From: Jannaschia sp. S6380
Lineage (GTDB): Bacteria; Pseudomonadota; Alphaproteobacteria; Rhodobacterales; Rhodobacteraceae
Direction: 5' to 3'
Assembly (NCBI RefSeq): GCF_023015695.1
Contig: NZ_JALKAS010000001.1
Coordinates: forward strand, 2,480,001-2,544,000
Length of the DNA stretch: 64,000 bases
Shown piece after piece: positions 18,607 to 27,379 of this stretch (position 1 is its first letter; every line of letters starts with the position of its first letter). Under the pieces are notes generated by a model that saw nothing but the letters and a program-made list of their open reading frames with translations, did not search any database and was not told the DNA's origin. Both the position numbers and the translations under genes were made by a program.

Positions 18607-20481
18607 ATGTTTCACGTGAAACAGACCGACTTCGACGTAATCATTATCGGTGGCGGTCATGCAGGATGCGAGGCGGCCGCGGCCGCAGCCCGATTGGGCG
18701 TACGTGTTGGCCTGGTGACATTCCGGCGGTCCGACCTCGGGGCGATGTCCTGCAACCCTGCGATTGGCGGGCTTGGAAAGGGACATCTGGTTCGCGAGAT
18801 CGACGCGATGGACGGCATCATGGCCCGCGTCGCCGATCGATCCGCCATCCAGTATCGACTGTTGAACCGCCGTCGAGGACCGGCCGTACGCGGTCCGCGG
18901 GCGCAGATCGACCGTGCCGTTTATCGTCGACAAATGCAGGACGAGATTGCCGGTTGGTCGGATATCACTGTCGTTGAAGGCGAAGTGATTGACTTGGCCG
19001 TGACAAGGGAGACCATCCGGGGCGTTGTCCTGTCGGATGGTCGAACGCTTGCTTCTGGGCAGATCGTCCTGACATCCGGGACATTTCTTGGCGGGGTGAT
19101 CCATATCGGCGGGGAAGTTCGTTCCGGAGGCCGTATGGGAGATGGGTCCGCCGATCGCTTGAGCCGACGTATTCGAGAGATCGTGCCGCGGATCGGTCGA
19201 TTGAAGACGGGGACACCGCCCCGGCTGCACCGTGCCTCCGTCGACTGGACCGCGTTGGAAGAACAGCCGGCGGATGCCGATCCGGTGCCCTTCTCCTTCA
19301 TGCCGACGACCGGCGCGTTGCGTCAGGTTCCGTGCCATATAACCCACACGAACGGGAAGACGCATGATATCATTCGCCGAAACTTAGATCGGTCGGCGAT
19401 GTATGGCGGCCAGATCAACGGCGTCGGCCCGCGCTATTGTCCGTCGATCGAGGATAAGGTCAGCCGGTTCGCCGAGAAAGAGTCGCATCAGATCTTTCTG
19501 GAACCGGAGGGGTTGGAGAGCGACTGGATCTATCCCAACGGCATTTCGACGTCGCTGCCATTGGACGTTCAGAAGGAATACGTTCGCAGTATTCGCGGGT
19601 TGGAACAGGCCAGGATCGAACAGCCGGGCTATGCGATCGAATACGACTACATCGATCCCCGCGTCTTGGCCCCGACCTTGGCGCTGCCTGAAATCGACGG
19701 CCTGTTCCTCGCGGGGCAGATCAACGGTACCACGGGATACGAAGAGGCAGCGGCCCAGGGATTGGTTGCCGGACTGAATGCCGCGGCGGGAGCATTGGGT
19801 CGGGAGCCGATCTGTTTCTCACGTACGGATAGCTATATCGGCGTGATGATCGATGACTTGACGACCCAAGGCGTATCGGAGCCATATCGCATGTTCACAT
19901 CCCGGGCCGAGTACCGGCTGACGATGCGGGCAGACAATGCGGACATCCGATTGACGCCGATGGGACTTGTCTTTGGCTGTGTGGGTCAGGATCGGGAACG
20001 GAGTTTTTCGGATAAGGTTGCGGCGTTAAGCCACTGCCAAGACAATCTGGCGCGGCTCAAGGTATCCGCAGATGCAATCCGTAATCGTGGTGGCAAGATC
20101 CGAATGGATGCGCCGCCTGTCACCGCGATTCATGCCTTGGGATCTTATGGCTTGGAGGGGTCGGATCTTTTGGACATCCTGCCCGAAGTTCGTGGTCACC
20201 CCCGCGAGATCATCGATCAAGTCGGGTGGAATGCCATGTATCGGCTTTATGAAGACAGGCAGGCTGCGGATGTGGCCAGCCTTCGAGAGAGCGAGTCCGT
20301 AGTGATCCCTGCCGATCTTGTAGTCGACGAGATCGCCGGGCTGTCGAATGAGATACGCGACAAGCTTCGCGCGGTTCGTCCGTCGACGCTGGCGCAGGCT
20401 GGGCGCATCGAGGGCATGACACCTGCCGCGCTCGTCACGCTGCTCTCTGCCGTTCGGCGCCATCGCAGCAAAGCCGCATGA
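18607..20481 (+). CDS. mnmG: tRNA uridine-5-carboxymethylaminomethyl(34) synthesis enzyme MnmG (GidA)
   Basis: FAD enzyme, partner of MnmE. The 624 residues have the FAD-binding Rossmann start [21 protein letters not shown] (split, about 10-30), [42 protein letters not shown], and the [17 protein letters not shown] stretch near 375-391. The start ATG 18607 is set by the family: the first residues MFHVKQ are encoded by a parS site (18608-18623), as in many alphaproteobacteria. An upstream in-frame start would overlap mnmE. The stop overlaps the rsmG start (ATGA). Confidence 0.97.
   Translation: MFHVKQTDFDVIIIGGGHAGCEAAAAAARLGVRVGLVTFRRSDLGAMSCNPAIGGLGKGHLVREIDAMDGIMARVADRSAIQYRLLNRRRGPAVRGPRAQIDRAVYRRQMQDEIAGWSDITVVEGEVIDLAVTRETIRGVVLSDGRTLASGQIVLTSGTFLGGVIHIGGEVRSGGRMGDGSADRLSRRIREIVPRIGRLKTGTPPRLHRASVDWTALEEQPADADPVPFSFMPTTGALRQVPCHITHTNGKTHDIIRRNLDRSAMYGGQINGVGPRYCPSIEDKVSRFAEKESHQIFLEPEGLESDWIYPNGISTSLPLDVQKEYVRSIRGLEQARIEQPGYAIEYDYIDPRVLAPTLALPEIDGLFLAGQINGTTGYEEAAAQGLVAGLNAAAGALGREPICFSRTDSYIGVMIDDLTTQGVSEPYRMFTSRAEYRLTMRADNADIRLTPMGLVFGCVGQDRERSFSDKVAALSHCQDNLARLKVSADAIRNRGGKIRMDAPPVTAIHALGSYGLEGSDLLDILPEVRGHPREIIDQVGWNAMYRLYEDRQAADVASLRESESVVIPADLVVDEIAGLSNEIRDKLRAVRPSTLAQAGRIEGMTPAALVTLLSAVRRHRSKAA
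18608..18623. other. parS centromere site 1
   Basis: Perfect 16-bp palindrome TGTTTCACGTGAAACA, identical to the ParB-binding parS consensus. It overlaps the first codons of mnmG and encodes FHVKQ there. It lies about 3.2 kb from the oriC candidate and 2.5 kb upstream of parA; ParB should nucleate here. Confidence 0.95.
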
Positions 20482-21074
20482 ACCGCTATACCGGCGATGT
20501 TTCACGTGAAACAGTCGCGCAGTTTCATCGACTGGAAGCTCTCGTTCGAAAGTGGACGCCGCGTATCAATTTGGTCTCGCAGGCGAGCCTTGAGGACTTC
20601 TTTCGACGTCATATCGATGATGCTGTTTTTCTGTATAAGTGCGCACCTGCCATTGGAACGTGGCTGGATCTCGGCTCCGGCGGCGGGTTTCCGGGGCTGG
20701 TAATCGGCATACTGTCCCGTACCGGCCGTCAGGTCACGTTGATCGAAAGCGACACGCGAAAATGCGCGTTCCTTCGGACAGCCAGACGTGAACTTGCGTT
20801 GTCAATCAATATCATAAGCGCCCGGATCGAAGCCGTTCCGGCGCAGGAGGCTAATGTCGTCTCCGCCCGCGCCTTGGCGCCCCTTCCCCGCTTGCTGTCT
20901 CTTGCGACACCGCATGGCACACCAAACACGACTTATGTCTTTCTGAAGGGGAATCGCTGGCGGGACGAGGTCGATTTGGCCATGAAGGACTGGCGCTTCG
21001 ATCTCGACGTCATCGACAGCCCGATCGAAAAAGGCGCAGCCGTGTTGCGCCTCAGGAATGTGGAGCGGATCTAG
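20478..21074 (+). CDS. rsmG: 16S rRNA (guanine(527)-N7)-methyltransferase RsmG (GidB)
   Basis: SAM-dependent methylation of G527 of 16S rRNA. The 198-residue product has the start [20 protein letters not shown] (split), [20 protein letters not shown], the SAM-binding [17 protein letters not shown] (about 56-72), [11 protein letters not shown] and [14 protein letters not shown]. Start ATG 20478 overlaps the mnmG stop by four bases. A parS site is embedded at codons 7-12 in a different reading frame from that in mnmG. Confidence 0.96.
   Translation: MNRYTGDVSRETVAQFHRLEALVRKWTPRINLVSQASLEDFFRRHIDDAVFLYKCAPAIGTWLDLGSGGGFPGLVIGILSRTGRQVTLIESDTRKCAFLRTARRELALSINIISARIEAVPAQEANVVSARALAPLPRLLSLATPHGTPNTTYVFLKGNRWRDEVDLAMKDWRFDLDVIDSPIEKGAAVLRLRNVERI
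20498..20513. other. parS centromere site 2
   Basis: A second perfect TGTTTCACGTGAAACA, 1.89 kb from the first, inside the 5' end of rsmG, where it encodes VSRET. The two sites flank mnmG and precede parAB. No third copy was seen in the window. Confidence 0.95.
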
Positions 21075-21077
21075 ATC

Positions 21078-21866
21078 ATGCGACCCAAGACAATTGCGAT
21101 CGCGAACCAGAAGGGCGGTGTCGGCAAGACCACCACGGCGATCAACCTAGGGGCCGCCCTGGCCATGCGTGGCTTTCGGACGCTGCTGATCGATCTGGAT
21201 CCGCAGGGAAACGCATCAACCGGCATGGGCGTGGCGCGCGATATTCGGCGGCGCAGCACCTATGATCTGCTATTGGGCGAGGAGTCGGCGGCGGATATCG
21301 CGCTGTCGACGGATGTCGACAATTTGCGGATCATCCCCGCGACGATGGATCTCAGCTCGGCGGATTCCGAGCTGATGGCCAGTTCCCGGCGCGTCATTCA
21401 CCTGCGCAATGCGCTCCGCCTTCGCGAGACACCTTTCGACTATATTCTTATCGACTGTCCGCCCTCGCTCAACCTATTGACGATCAACGCTTTTGTGGCG
21501 GCGCATTCCATCCTCGTGCCCCTGCAGGCGGAGTTCTTTGCGCTCGAAGGACTGTCCCAGCTTCTGCTTACGGTGCGAGAGGTGCGATCCACGGCAAACT
21601 CCGATCTTCGCCTGGAGGGGATCGTGTTGACCATGTTCGACAAGCGCAACAACCTGTGCCAGCAAGTCGAGGACGACGCGCGCGAAAATCTGGGCGATCT
21701 CGTCTTCGACACCAAGATCCCTCGGAATGTCCGCCTTAGCGAAGCGCCGAGCTATGCGATGCCGGTCCTGAATTACGATCCCACGTCGCGGGGCGCCATC
21801 GCCTATCGGAGCCTAGCGACCGAACTGCTGCAGAGAAACCGATCGGAGGCCCCCGCCGATGTCTGA
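21078..21866 (+). CDS. parA: Chromosome-partitioning ATPase ParA (Soj)
   Basis: Walker-type ATPase that binds DNA non-specifically and moves ParB-parS complexes to separate the newly replicated origins. The 262-residue product has the deviant Walker A KGGVGKTTTAINLG (12-25), Walker A' LLIDLDPQGNASTG, and Walker B YILIDCPPSLNLLT. The short N-terminus (no helix-turn-helix) marks it as the chromosomal rather than plasmid ParA type. Follows rsmG by three bases and overlaps parB by eight. Confidence 0.97.
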   Translation: MRPKTIAIANQKGGVGKTTTAINLGAALAMRGFRTLLIDLDPQGNASTGMGVARDIRRRSTYDLLLGEESAADIALSTDVDNLRIIPATMDLSSADSELMASSRRVIHLRNALRLRETPFDYILIDCPPSLNLLTINAFVAAHSILVPLQAEFFALEGLSQLLLTVREVRSTANSDLRLEGIVLTMFDKRNNLCQQVEDDARENLGDLVFDTKIPRNVRLSEAPSYAMPVLNYDPTSRGAIAYRSLATELLQRNRSEAPADV

Positions 21867-22752
21867 TACCGCACATGGCAAGCCGGTTCGCCGGGGATTG
21901 TCCGCGCTGATGGCCGATGTCGGCGTATCCGCCGCCGACATGTCGGAACCGGGCGGACGTCCTGCCGAACGTGTTCTGCCGGTCGAATCGGTCTATCCGA
22001 ATCCGGACCAGCCCCGCCGCAGCTTCGGCGAGGAGGATCTGTCGGACTTGGCCGCGTCGATCGCGCAGAAAGGCATCCTTCAACCCCTGATCGTTCGCCC
22101 CGATCCGAAGCGCGAGGACGCCTATCAGATCGTCGCGGGGGAACGGCGGTGGCGGGCCGCGCAGCGCGCCGGCCTGCATGAGGTACCGGTGCTGGTGCGC
22201 GACCTCGACGACACCGAGGTTCTGGAAATCGCCATCATCGAGAACATCCAGCGGGCCGATTTGAACGCCATCGAAGAGGCCTATGGCTTCCGACAACTGA
22301 TGGAACGGTTCGGCCACACGCAGGAAAAGCTCGCCGGTGTCCTGGGAAAATCGCGCAGCCACATTGCCAACGTCATGCGCCTCCTCAAACTGCCTGACCC
22401 CGTGCAGAACCTGTTGCGGGACGGTCAGTTGACCGCCGGCCATGCGCGGGCCCTGATCGGATGCGAGGATGCCGAAGCCTTGGCTCGCCAGGTCGTCAAT
22501 CGCGGCCTCTCGGTTCGCGAGACCGAGCGATTGGCGAAGGGCGACGCCACGCGGCCACGCACCCCCCGGACCTCCGGCGGCGCCCCGGCCAAGGATGCCG
22601 ATACCCGGGCGCTGGAGGGGGATCTGAGCGCCGCGTTGCGCATGGGCGTTTCGATCGAGCATGATCCGGGCGACGAGGGCGGCCGTCTGACCATCCGCTA
22701 TCGTTCGCTCGATGATCTCGACCGGCTTTGCGGGCTGCTGTCGTCAGACTGA
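21859..22752 (+). CDS. parB: Chromosome-partitioning CTPase ParB
   Basis: Binds parS and spreads as a CTP-loaded clamp. The 297 residues contain the N-terminal ParA-interacting segment (RRGLSALMAD near 11-20), the CTP-binding ParB/Srx fold (NPDQPRRSFGEEDL; GERRWRAAQRAGL about 94-106; ENIQRADLNAIEEA), the helix-turn-helix that reads parS (QEKLAGVLGKSRSHIANVMR), and the C-terminal dimerisation domain (LTIRYRSLDDLDRLCGLL). Its 3' end overlaps hemW, on the opposite strand, by nine bases. Confidence 0.97.
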   Translation: MSDTAHGKPVRRGLSALMADVGVSAADMSEPGGRPAERVLPVESVYPNPDQPRRSFGEEDLSDLAASIAQKGILQPLIVRPDPKREDAYQIVAGERRWRAAQRAGLHEVPVLVRDLDDTEVLEIAIIENIQRADLNAIEEAYGFRQLMERFGHTQEKLAGVLGKSRSHIANVMRLLKLPDPVQNLLRDGQLTAGHARALIGCEDAEALARQVVNRGLSVRETERLAKGDATRPRTPRTSGGAPAKDADTRALEGDLSAALRMGVSIEHDPGDEGGRLTIRYRSLDDLDRLCGLLSSD

Positions 22753-23901
22753 CAGAATGCGCGGCAGGATCGCGTCCAGCAGGAGCGCCCCGCTCTCGGT
22801 CGCCACAAGCCGGTCCCCGGTCCGCGTCAGATGTCCGCTCTCGGACAGGTCCGCCACGGCCGCAGGGTCGAGTTCACCGCCGAGCCCATGGAACAGATCG
22901 ATATCCACGCCCTCCTGCATCCGTAGGCCCATCATCATGTATTCGTTAGCAATATCAATATGTTGCTGAACTTCTTCCGTCGAAGTTCCGACCCCTGCAT
23001 CCTCGGACCGGGCCAGCCAATCCTGCGGCATCCGCGCCGCTTCGGTGGCGATGCGCTTTGACCCGAAGCCGATCCGGCCATGGGCGCCCGGTCCGATCCC
23101 GACCCAGTCGCCGCCCCGCCAATAGACCAGATTGTGCCGCGCCTCGGCGCCCGCGCGCGCATGGTTCGACGTCTCGTAGCGGCGCAGACCCGCGGCCGCC
23201 GTCAGGTCCTGCGTGATCTGCCACAGGTCGACGGCCAGATCCTCGCCCGGCAGCCCACGCAGACCGCCGGCGGCATGCCGCGCGCCGAAGGCCGTGCCGG
23301 TCTCGATCGTGAGTTGGTAGAGCGACAGATGTTCCCCCGCGAGGGAAAGTGCCTCCCGCAGCTCCCGGCGCCATGCCTCCGGGCCCTGGTCTTGCCGCGC
23401 ATAGATCAGGTCGAACGACACCCGGTCCGTCAGGTCGCGGGCGATGTCGAAGGCGCGGCGTCCCTCCGCGACACTGTGCAGGCGCCCCAAGCGCCGCAGA
23501 TCGGTGTCGTTCAGCGCCTGCAATCCGACCGAAAACCGGTTCACCCCCGCGTCGCGATAGGCCGCGAACCGTCCCGCCTCGACCGAGGTGGGGTTCGCCT
23601 CCAGCGTCACCTCCAGATCGTTGGCCGGGGTCCAGTGCGCGCGGGCGGCGGACACGATCGCCTCCACCGTTTCCGGTGGCATCAGCGAAGGGGTCCCGCC
23701 ACCGAAGAACACCGATGACAAGACGCGGCCCGGCGTGCGCGCGGCCCAATGGGCCAGGTCGCGAAGAAGCGCGTCGCGCCAGCGCGCCTGGTCCACCCGG
23801 GCGGTCACATGCGAGTTGAAGTCGCAATACGGGCATTTCGCCGCGCAGAACGGCCAATGCACATAGAGTGCGAACCCCGCGCGCTGCCAGTTCTCCATCA
23901 T
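22744..23901 (-). CDS. hemW: Radical SAM family haem chaperone HemW
   Basis: Radical-SAM [4Fe-4S] protein, long misnamed oxygen-independent coproporphyrinogen oxidase; HemW homologues bind haem and deliver it to respiratory enzymes. The 385 residues have the cluster motif CAAKCPYC (CxxxCxxC) near 19-26, FFGGGTPSLMPPE, NRFSVGLQALNDTDLRRLGR, and HNLVYWRGGDWVGIGPGAHG with the HNxxYW motif that marks HemW rather than true HemN. Two adjacent ATGs (23901 and 23898) are possible starts; the first overlaps the stop of the Rid gene (ATGA) and is used here. Last gene of rph-rdgB-rid-hemW. Confidence 0.94.
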   Translation of the reverse strand: MMENWQRAGFALYVHWPFCAAKCPYCDFNSHVTARVDQARWRDALLRDLAHWAARTPGRVLSSVFFGGGTPSLMPPETVEAIVSAARAHWTPANDLEVTLEANPTSVEAGRFAAYRDAGVNRFSVGLQALNDTDLRRLGRLHSVAEGRRAFDIARDLTDRVSFDLIYARQDQGPEAWRRELREALSLAGEHLSLYQLTIETGTAFGARHAAGGLRGLPGEDLAVDLWQITQDLTAAAGLRRYETSNHARAGAEARHNLVYWRGGDWVGIGPGAHGRIGFGSKRIATEAARMPQDWLARSEDAGVGTSTEEVQQHIDIANEYMMMGLRMQEGVDIDLFHGLGGELDPAAVADLSESGHLTRTGDRLVATESGALLLDAILPRILSV

Positions 23902-24284
23902 CCGCCCCGAAACGCGGTGACTTCCAGTTCGTAGAGCATCTCGGGCTCCATCAGTTCCGCCACGATCATCGTCGCGGCCGGACGAACGTCGCCCAGCGCG
24001 CTTGCCAGAACGGGCAAGAGCGGATCGATCAACGCGCGGTCGCGAACGATATGGGTAACGCGCACGATGCCGGCATGGGCGAAACCGGCCTCGTCTAGGA
24101 CGCCTTTCAGCGTGGCGAAGCAGTTTCGGGCTTGTGCGGCAATGTCCTTGGGAATGTCCATCGTCGCATAATCGTAGCCCGTGATCCCCGAGACGAAGCA
24201 CCAGTCGCCCTGGACCACCGCCCGCGAATAGCCGACCTGCGCTTCGAACGGCGATCCGGTCGAGATCAGGCGTCTGCCGGTCAC
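23898..24284 (-). CDS. Rid (YjgF/YER057c) family protein lacking the usual catalytic arginine
   Basis: A 128-residue protein with the Rid fold: start FEAQVGYSRAVVQGDWCFVSGITGYD, a central QARNCFATLKGVLDEAGF, and C-terminal PAATMIVAELMEPEMLYELEVTAF. Canonical RidA, which hydrolyses reactive 2-aminoacrylate and other imines, has an arginine in the PAR-(S/T) motif; here the position reads PAAT (alanine). It therefore belongs to a Rid subgroup without the deaminase arginine, and its activity is uncertain. Starts at GTG 24284, overlapping the rdgB stop by four bases; hemW overlaps its stop. Confidence 0.82.
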   Translation of the reverse strand: MTGRRLISTGSPFEAQVGYSRAVVQGDWCFVSGITGYDYATMDIPKDIAAQARNCFATLKGVLDEAGFAHAGIVRVTHIVRDRALIDPLLPVLASALGDVRPAATMIVAELMEPEMLYELEVTAFRGG

Positions 24285-24895
24285 TCCGCCCCCTCCAGAC
24301 AGCGCCGCATCTCTCGCAAGGCGACGGCGCGATGGCTGATCGCGTTCTTCTCGTCGGACGACATCTCGGCGAAGGTCCGATCGAAGCCCTCGGGCTGGAA
24401 CATCGGGTCGTAGCCATGCCCGGTCTCGCCCCGCATCGGCCAGACGAGCCGGCCTTCGGCGGCGCCCTCGAACACTTCCTCATGCCCGTCCGGCCACATC
24501 AGCAGGAGCGTCGCGCGAAACCGTGCGGTCCGCGGCTCGGCCACGCCGCGCGCCTCCAGTTCCGTCCAGGCGCGGGTCATCGCCTGGACGAAGTCGCGCC
24601 CCTTCGGCGTCTCCGCCCAATCGGCGGTGTGCACGCCGGGGGCCCCGTCCAGACCGTCGATCTCGATCCCGGAATCGTCGGCCAGCGCCGGCAGGCCGGT
24701 CGCCTCCATCGCGGCGCGCGCCTTGATGCGCGCGTTTCCGACGAAGCTGTCCTCGGTCTCTTCGGGCTCCGGCAGGCCGAAATCGGCGTTCGACAGGCAG
24801 GTGATCCCCAAGGGCGTCAGAAGGGCGCGGAACTCTTCGAGCTTGCCGCGATTATGCGTCGCGATCAGCAATTCGCGCCCTTTGAGGCGTCTCAC
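24281..24895 (-). CDS. rdgB: XTP/dITP diphosphatase (RdgB/HAM1)
   Basis: Removes deaminated purine nucleotides (dITP, XTP) from the pool by hydrolysis to monophosphates. The 204-residue product has [18 protein letters not shown] (9-26), the general-base region [25 protein letters not shown] (split, about 70-94), [21 protein letters not shown] and the closing [19 protein letters not shown]. Start is GTG 24895 ([10 protein letters not shown]), overlapping the rph stop by four bases; longer in-frame starts run back through rph. Confidence 0.96.
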   Translation of the reverse strand: MRRLKGRELLIATHNRGKLEEFRALLTPLGITCLSNADFGLPEPEETEDSFVGNARIKARAAMEATGLPALADDSGIEIDGLDGAPGVHTADWAETPKGRDFVQAMTRAWTELEARGVAEPRTARFRATLLLMWPDGHEEVFEGAAEGRLVWPMRGETGHGYDPMFQPEGFDRTFAEMSSDEKNAISHRAVALREMRRCLEGAE

Positions 24896-25605
24896 GCCGT
24901 GGCGGCCTTCTGCGCCGCGACCAGCTCGCCCACGCCCTTCTCGGCCAGGGCCATCAGCTCCGCGAACTCCTCGCGCGAGAACGTGGCGCCCTCCGCGCTC
25001 GCCTGCAGTTCGATCACCCGGCCGGCGCCGGTCATGACGAAATTGCCGTCCGTCCCGGCCTCGCTGTCCTCGGGATAGTCGAGGTCCAGCACCGGTTGAC
25101 CGGCGTAGATGCCGCAGCTGACCGCGGCGACGTGATCCAGGATCGGGTCGGTGATGATGTCGCCGGCCTTCATCAATTTGTTGACGGCCAACCGCAGCGC
25201 GACCCAGCCCCCCGTGATCGACGCGCAGCGGGTGCCGCCATCGGCCTGGATCACGTCGCAATCGACGGTAATCTGCCGCTCGCCCATGGCCTGCCGGTCG
25301 ATGCCGGCGCGCAGCGACCGCCCGATCAGGCGCTGGATCTCCTGCGTACGGCCCGATTGCTTGCCGGCCGAGGCTTCGCGCCGCATTCGCGTGGTCGTCG
25401 CGCGCGGCAACATGCCGTATTCCGCCGTCACCCAGCCCTGTCCGCTGTTGCGCAGGAACGGCGGCACCCGCTCCTCCAACGAGGCGGTGCACAGCACATG
25501 CGTGTCCCCGCAGCGGATCATGCAGGACCCTTCGGCATGACGCGTCACGTCCGTCTCGATGGTAATGTCGCGCATCTGGTCGAGCGCTCGTCCCGAGGGT
25601 CGCAT
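24892..25605 (-). CDS. rph: Ribonuclease PH
   Basis: Phosphorolytic 3'-5' exoribonuclease that trims tRNA precursors. The 237 residues match the family throughout: [19 protein letters not shown] (split), [53 protein letters not shown] with phosphate-binding arginines, and [19 protein letters not shown]. First gene of the rph-rdgB-rid-hemW operon; divergent from hrcA over 117 bases. Confidence 0.97.
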   Translation of the reverse strand: MRPSGRALDQMRDITIETDVTRHAEGSCMIRCGDTHVLCTASLEERVPPFLRNSGQGWVTAEYGMLPRATTTRMRREASAGKQSGRTQEIQRLIGRSLRAGIDRQAMGERQITVDCDVIQADGGTRCASITGGWVALRLAVNKLMKAGDIITDPILDHVAAVSCGIYAGQPVLDLDYPEDSEAGTDGNFVMTGAGRVIELQASAEGATFSREEFAELMALAEKGVGELVAAQKAATA

Positions 25606-25669
25606 GGATCTCTCCTGTCTGATGTCGGGGGTGACATGCCCCCGCGCCCGCGACGGTGCAACCCCGCGA

Positions 25670-25698
25670 TTGACCGCGGGCGCGCCGCTGCATACATC
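25670..25698 (+). promoter_or_regulatory. Possible sigma-70 promoter of hrcA-grpE
   Basis: TTGACC (25670-25675), a 17-base spacer and TACATC (25693-25698) lie 25 bases before the hrcA start. The -35 part sits in a CCCGCG/CGCGGG inverted repeat. The -10 is only a fair match. No CIRCE element (TTAGCACTC-N9-GAGTGCTAA) is present here. Confidence 0.3.
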
Positions 25699-25722
25699 CC
25701 TATCGCCCCGACCCGAGGTCCC

Positions 25723-26814
25723 ATGTCTGAGAACCCCCAGATCCTATCCGAGATGAACGAACGCTCCCGCGAGGTGTTCCGCCGGGTGGTGGAAGGCTAT
25801 CTCGGGACGGGCGATCCGGTCGGCAGCCGGACCCTGACCCGGTCGATGTCGGAGAAGGTCTCGGCGGCGACGATCCGCAACGTCATGCAGGACCTCGAGT
25901 TTCTGGGCCTGCTCGAGGCGCCGCATGTCAGCGCGGGCCGGGTGCCGACGCAGGCGGGCCTGCGCATGTTCGTCGATGGCCTGCTGGAGGCGCAGCTGGG
26001 TGATGACGACCGCGCGCGGATCGAAGCCAGCGTCGGCGCCTCCGAAGACGACGTGACCGCGATGATGGACCGCGTGGGCAGCGCGCTGTCGGGCATCACC
26101 CACGGCGCCTCGCTGGTCCTCGCGCCCAAGCGCGAGGCGCCGATCAAGCATATCGAGTTCGTCCAACTCGGCCCCGACCGGGCGCTGGTGGTTCTGGTTT
26201 TCGCCGACGGGCATGTCGAGAACCGCGTCTTCGTCCCCCCGCGCGGCCAGACGCCCAGTTCCATGCGCGAGGCGGCGAACCTGCTGAACGCGGTGATCGA
26301 GGGGCGGACCATCAGCGACCTGCAGGACCTGATGGCCGCCGAGGTCGCCGCCCGACGGCAGGAGATCGACACGCTGGCCCACGACCTGATCGAGAAGGGC
26401 CTGGCCGCTTGGGAAAACGAGGGCGAGCGGTCCGAGCGGTTGATCGTGCGGGGTCGCGCGAACCTGCTGGACCAGGGGGCGGACGCCGCGCAGCTCGACC
26501 GGATCCGCACGCTGTTCGACGACCTGGAGCGCAAGCGGGACATCACCGAGTTCCTCTCGCTGACCGAAGCCGGCGAGGGTGTGCGCATCTTCATCGGGTC
26601 GGAGAACAAACTCTTCTCACTTTCCGGTTCATCTCTGGTGGTTTCCCCCTATATGAACGCGGATCGAAAAATCGTGGGCGCGGTCGGCGTCATCGGCCCG
26701 ACGCGGCTGAACTACGGGCGGATCGTGCCGATCGTCGACTACACCGCGCAAATGGTGGGACGGATTCTGTCCGGCCCGAAAAGATGGACGAATGCAGAGG
26801 ATGAGCATGGCTGA
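25723..26814 (+). CDS. hrcA: Heat-inducible transcription repressor HrcA
   Basis: Repressor that binds CIRCE operators, usually upstream of groESL in alphaproteobacteria. The 363-residue product has the winged-helix N-domain ([40 protein letters not shown]), [18 protein letters not shown], the GAF-like dimerisation core and the C-terminal IIGP-type [26 protein letters not shown] stretch (split). Start ATG 25723 (MSENPQ) has GAGG four bases upstream; a longer in-frame ORF covers the rph promoter region. Its end overlaps the grpE start by eight bases. Confidence 0.96.
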   Translation: MSENPQILSEMNERSREVFRRVVEGYLGTGDPVGSRTLTRSMSEKVSAATIRNVMQDLEFLGLLEAPHVSAGRVPTQAGLRMFVDGLLEAQLGDDDRARIEASVGASEDDVTAMMDRVGSALSGITHGASLVLAPKREAPIKHIEFVQLGPDRALVVLVFADGHVENRVFVPPRGQTPSSMREAANLLNAVIEGRTISDLQDLMAAEVAARRQEIDTLAHDLIEKGLAAWENEGERSERLIVRGRANLLDQGADAAQLDRIRTLFDDLERKRDITEFLSLTEAGEGVRIFIGSENKLFSLSGSSLVVSPYMNADRKIVGAVGVIGPTRLNYGRIVPIVDYTAQMVGRILSGPKRWTNAEDEHG

Positions 26815-27379
26815 GCCGAAGGAAAACCCGTTCCTCGACGATCCCGAGGAGATGGAAGAGGAGTTCGACCTCGACGCGGCGATGGAGGAGGACGAGGCGC
26901 CCGCCGACCGTCCGCGCGTCAATGTCGATGCGATCATGGCCGAGCGTGACGAGATGCGCGATCGCCTGATGCGCGCCCTGGCCGAGGCCGAGAACGTGCG
27001 CAAGCGCGCCGCGCGCGACCGGATGGAGGCCGAGCAATATGGTGGCTCAAAGCTGACGCGCGACATGCTGCCGGTCTATGACAACCTGCGCCGCGCCCTC
27101 GATGCCGCGGGCGAGGGCACCGACCAGGATGGCGTGATCGAGGGGATCAAGCTGACGCTGAAGGAGCTGTTGAACGTCTTCAACAAGCACGGCGTCACCC
27201 TTGTATCGCCCGAGGTCGGCGACAGGTTCGACCCGCAGATCCATCAGGCCATGTTCGAGGCACCGGTGCCCGACACCAGGGCCGGCGACATCATTCAGGT
27301 CGCGATGGAGGGATTCATGCTGCATGACCGCCTGCTGCGGCCGGCGCAGGTCGGTGTCTCAAGCACGCCTGCCAACTAG
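26807..27379 (+). CDS. grpE: Nucleotide exchange factor GrpE
   Basis: Releases ADP from DnaK. The 190-residue product has an acidic N-terminus ([20 protein letters not shown]), the long coiled coil ([32 protein letters not shown], split) and the beta-wing domain with the GrpE signature ([21 protein letters not shown]). Three in-frame ATGs are close together (26792, 26801, 26807); 26807 is chosen because AGAGG lies six bases upstream, a normal distance, whereas it would abut the other two. The last 21 bases overlap the end of mutS on the other strand. Confidence 0.95.
   Translation: MAEPKENPFLDDPEEMEEEFDLDAAMEEDEAPADRPRVNVDAIMAERDEMRDRLMRALAEAENVRKRAARDRMEAEQYGGSKLTRDMLPVYDNLRRALDAAGEGTDQDGVIEGIKLTLKELLNVFNKHGVTLVSPEVGDRFDPQIHQAMFEAPVPDTRAGDIIQVAMEGFMLHDRLLRPAQVGVSSTPAN

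Noticed and set aside
22744..23901. Oxygen-independent coproporphyrinogen III oxidase (HemN)
   Set aside because: The HNxxYW motif and the short length fit HemW, not HemN.
25606..25722. CIRCE operator upstream of hrcA
   Set aside because: Searched for TTAGCACTC and GAGTGCTAA in this interval and upstream of dnaK; nothing close was found.
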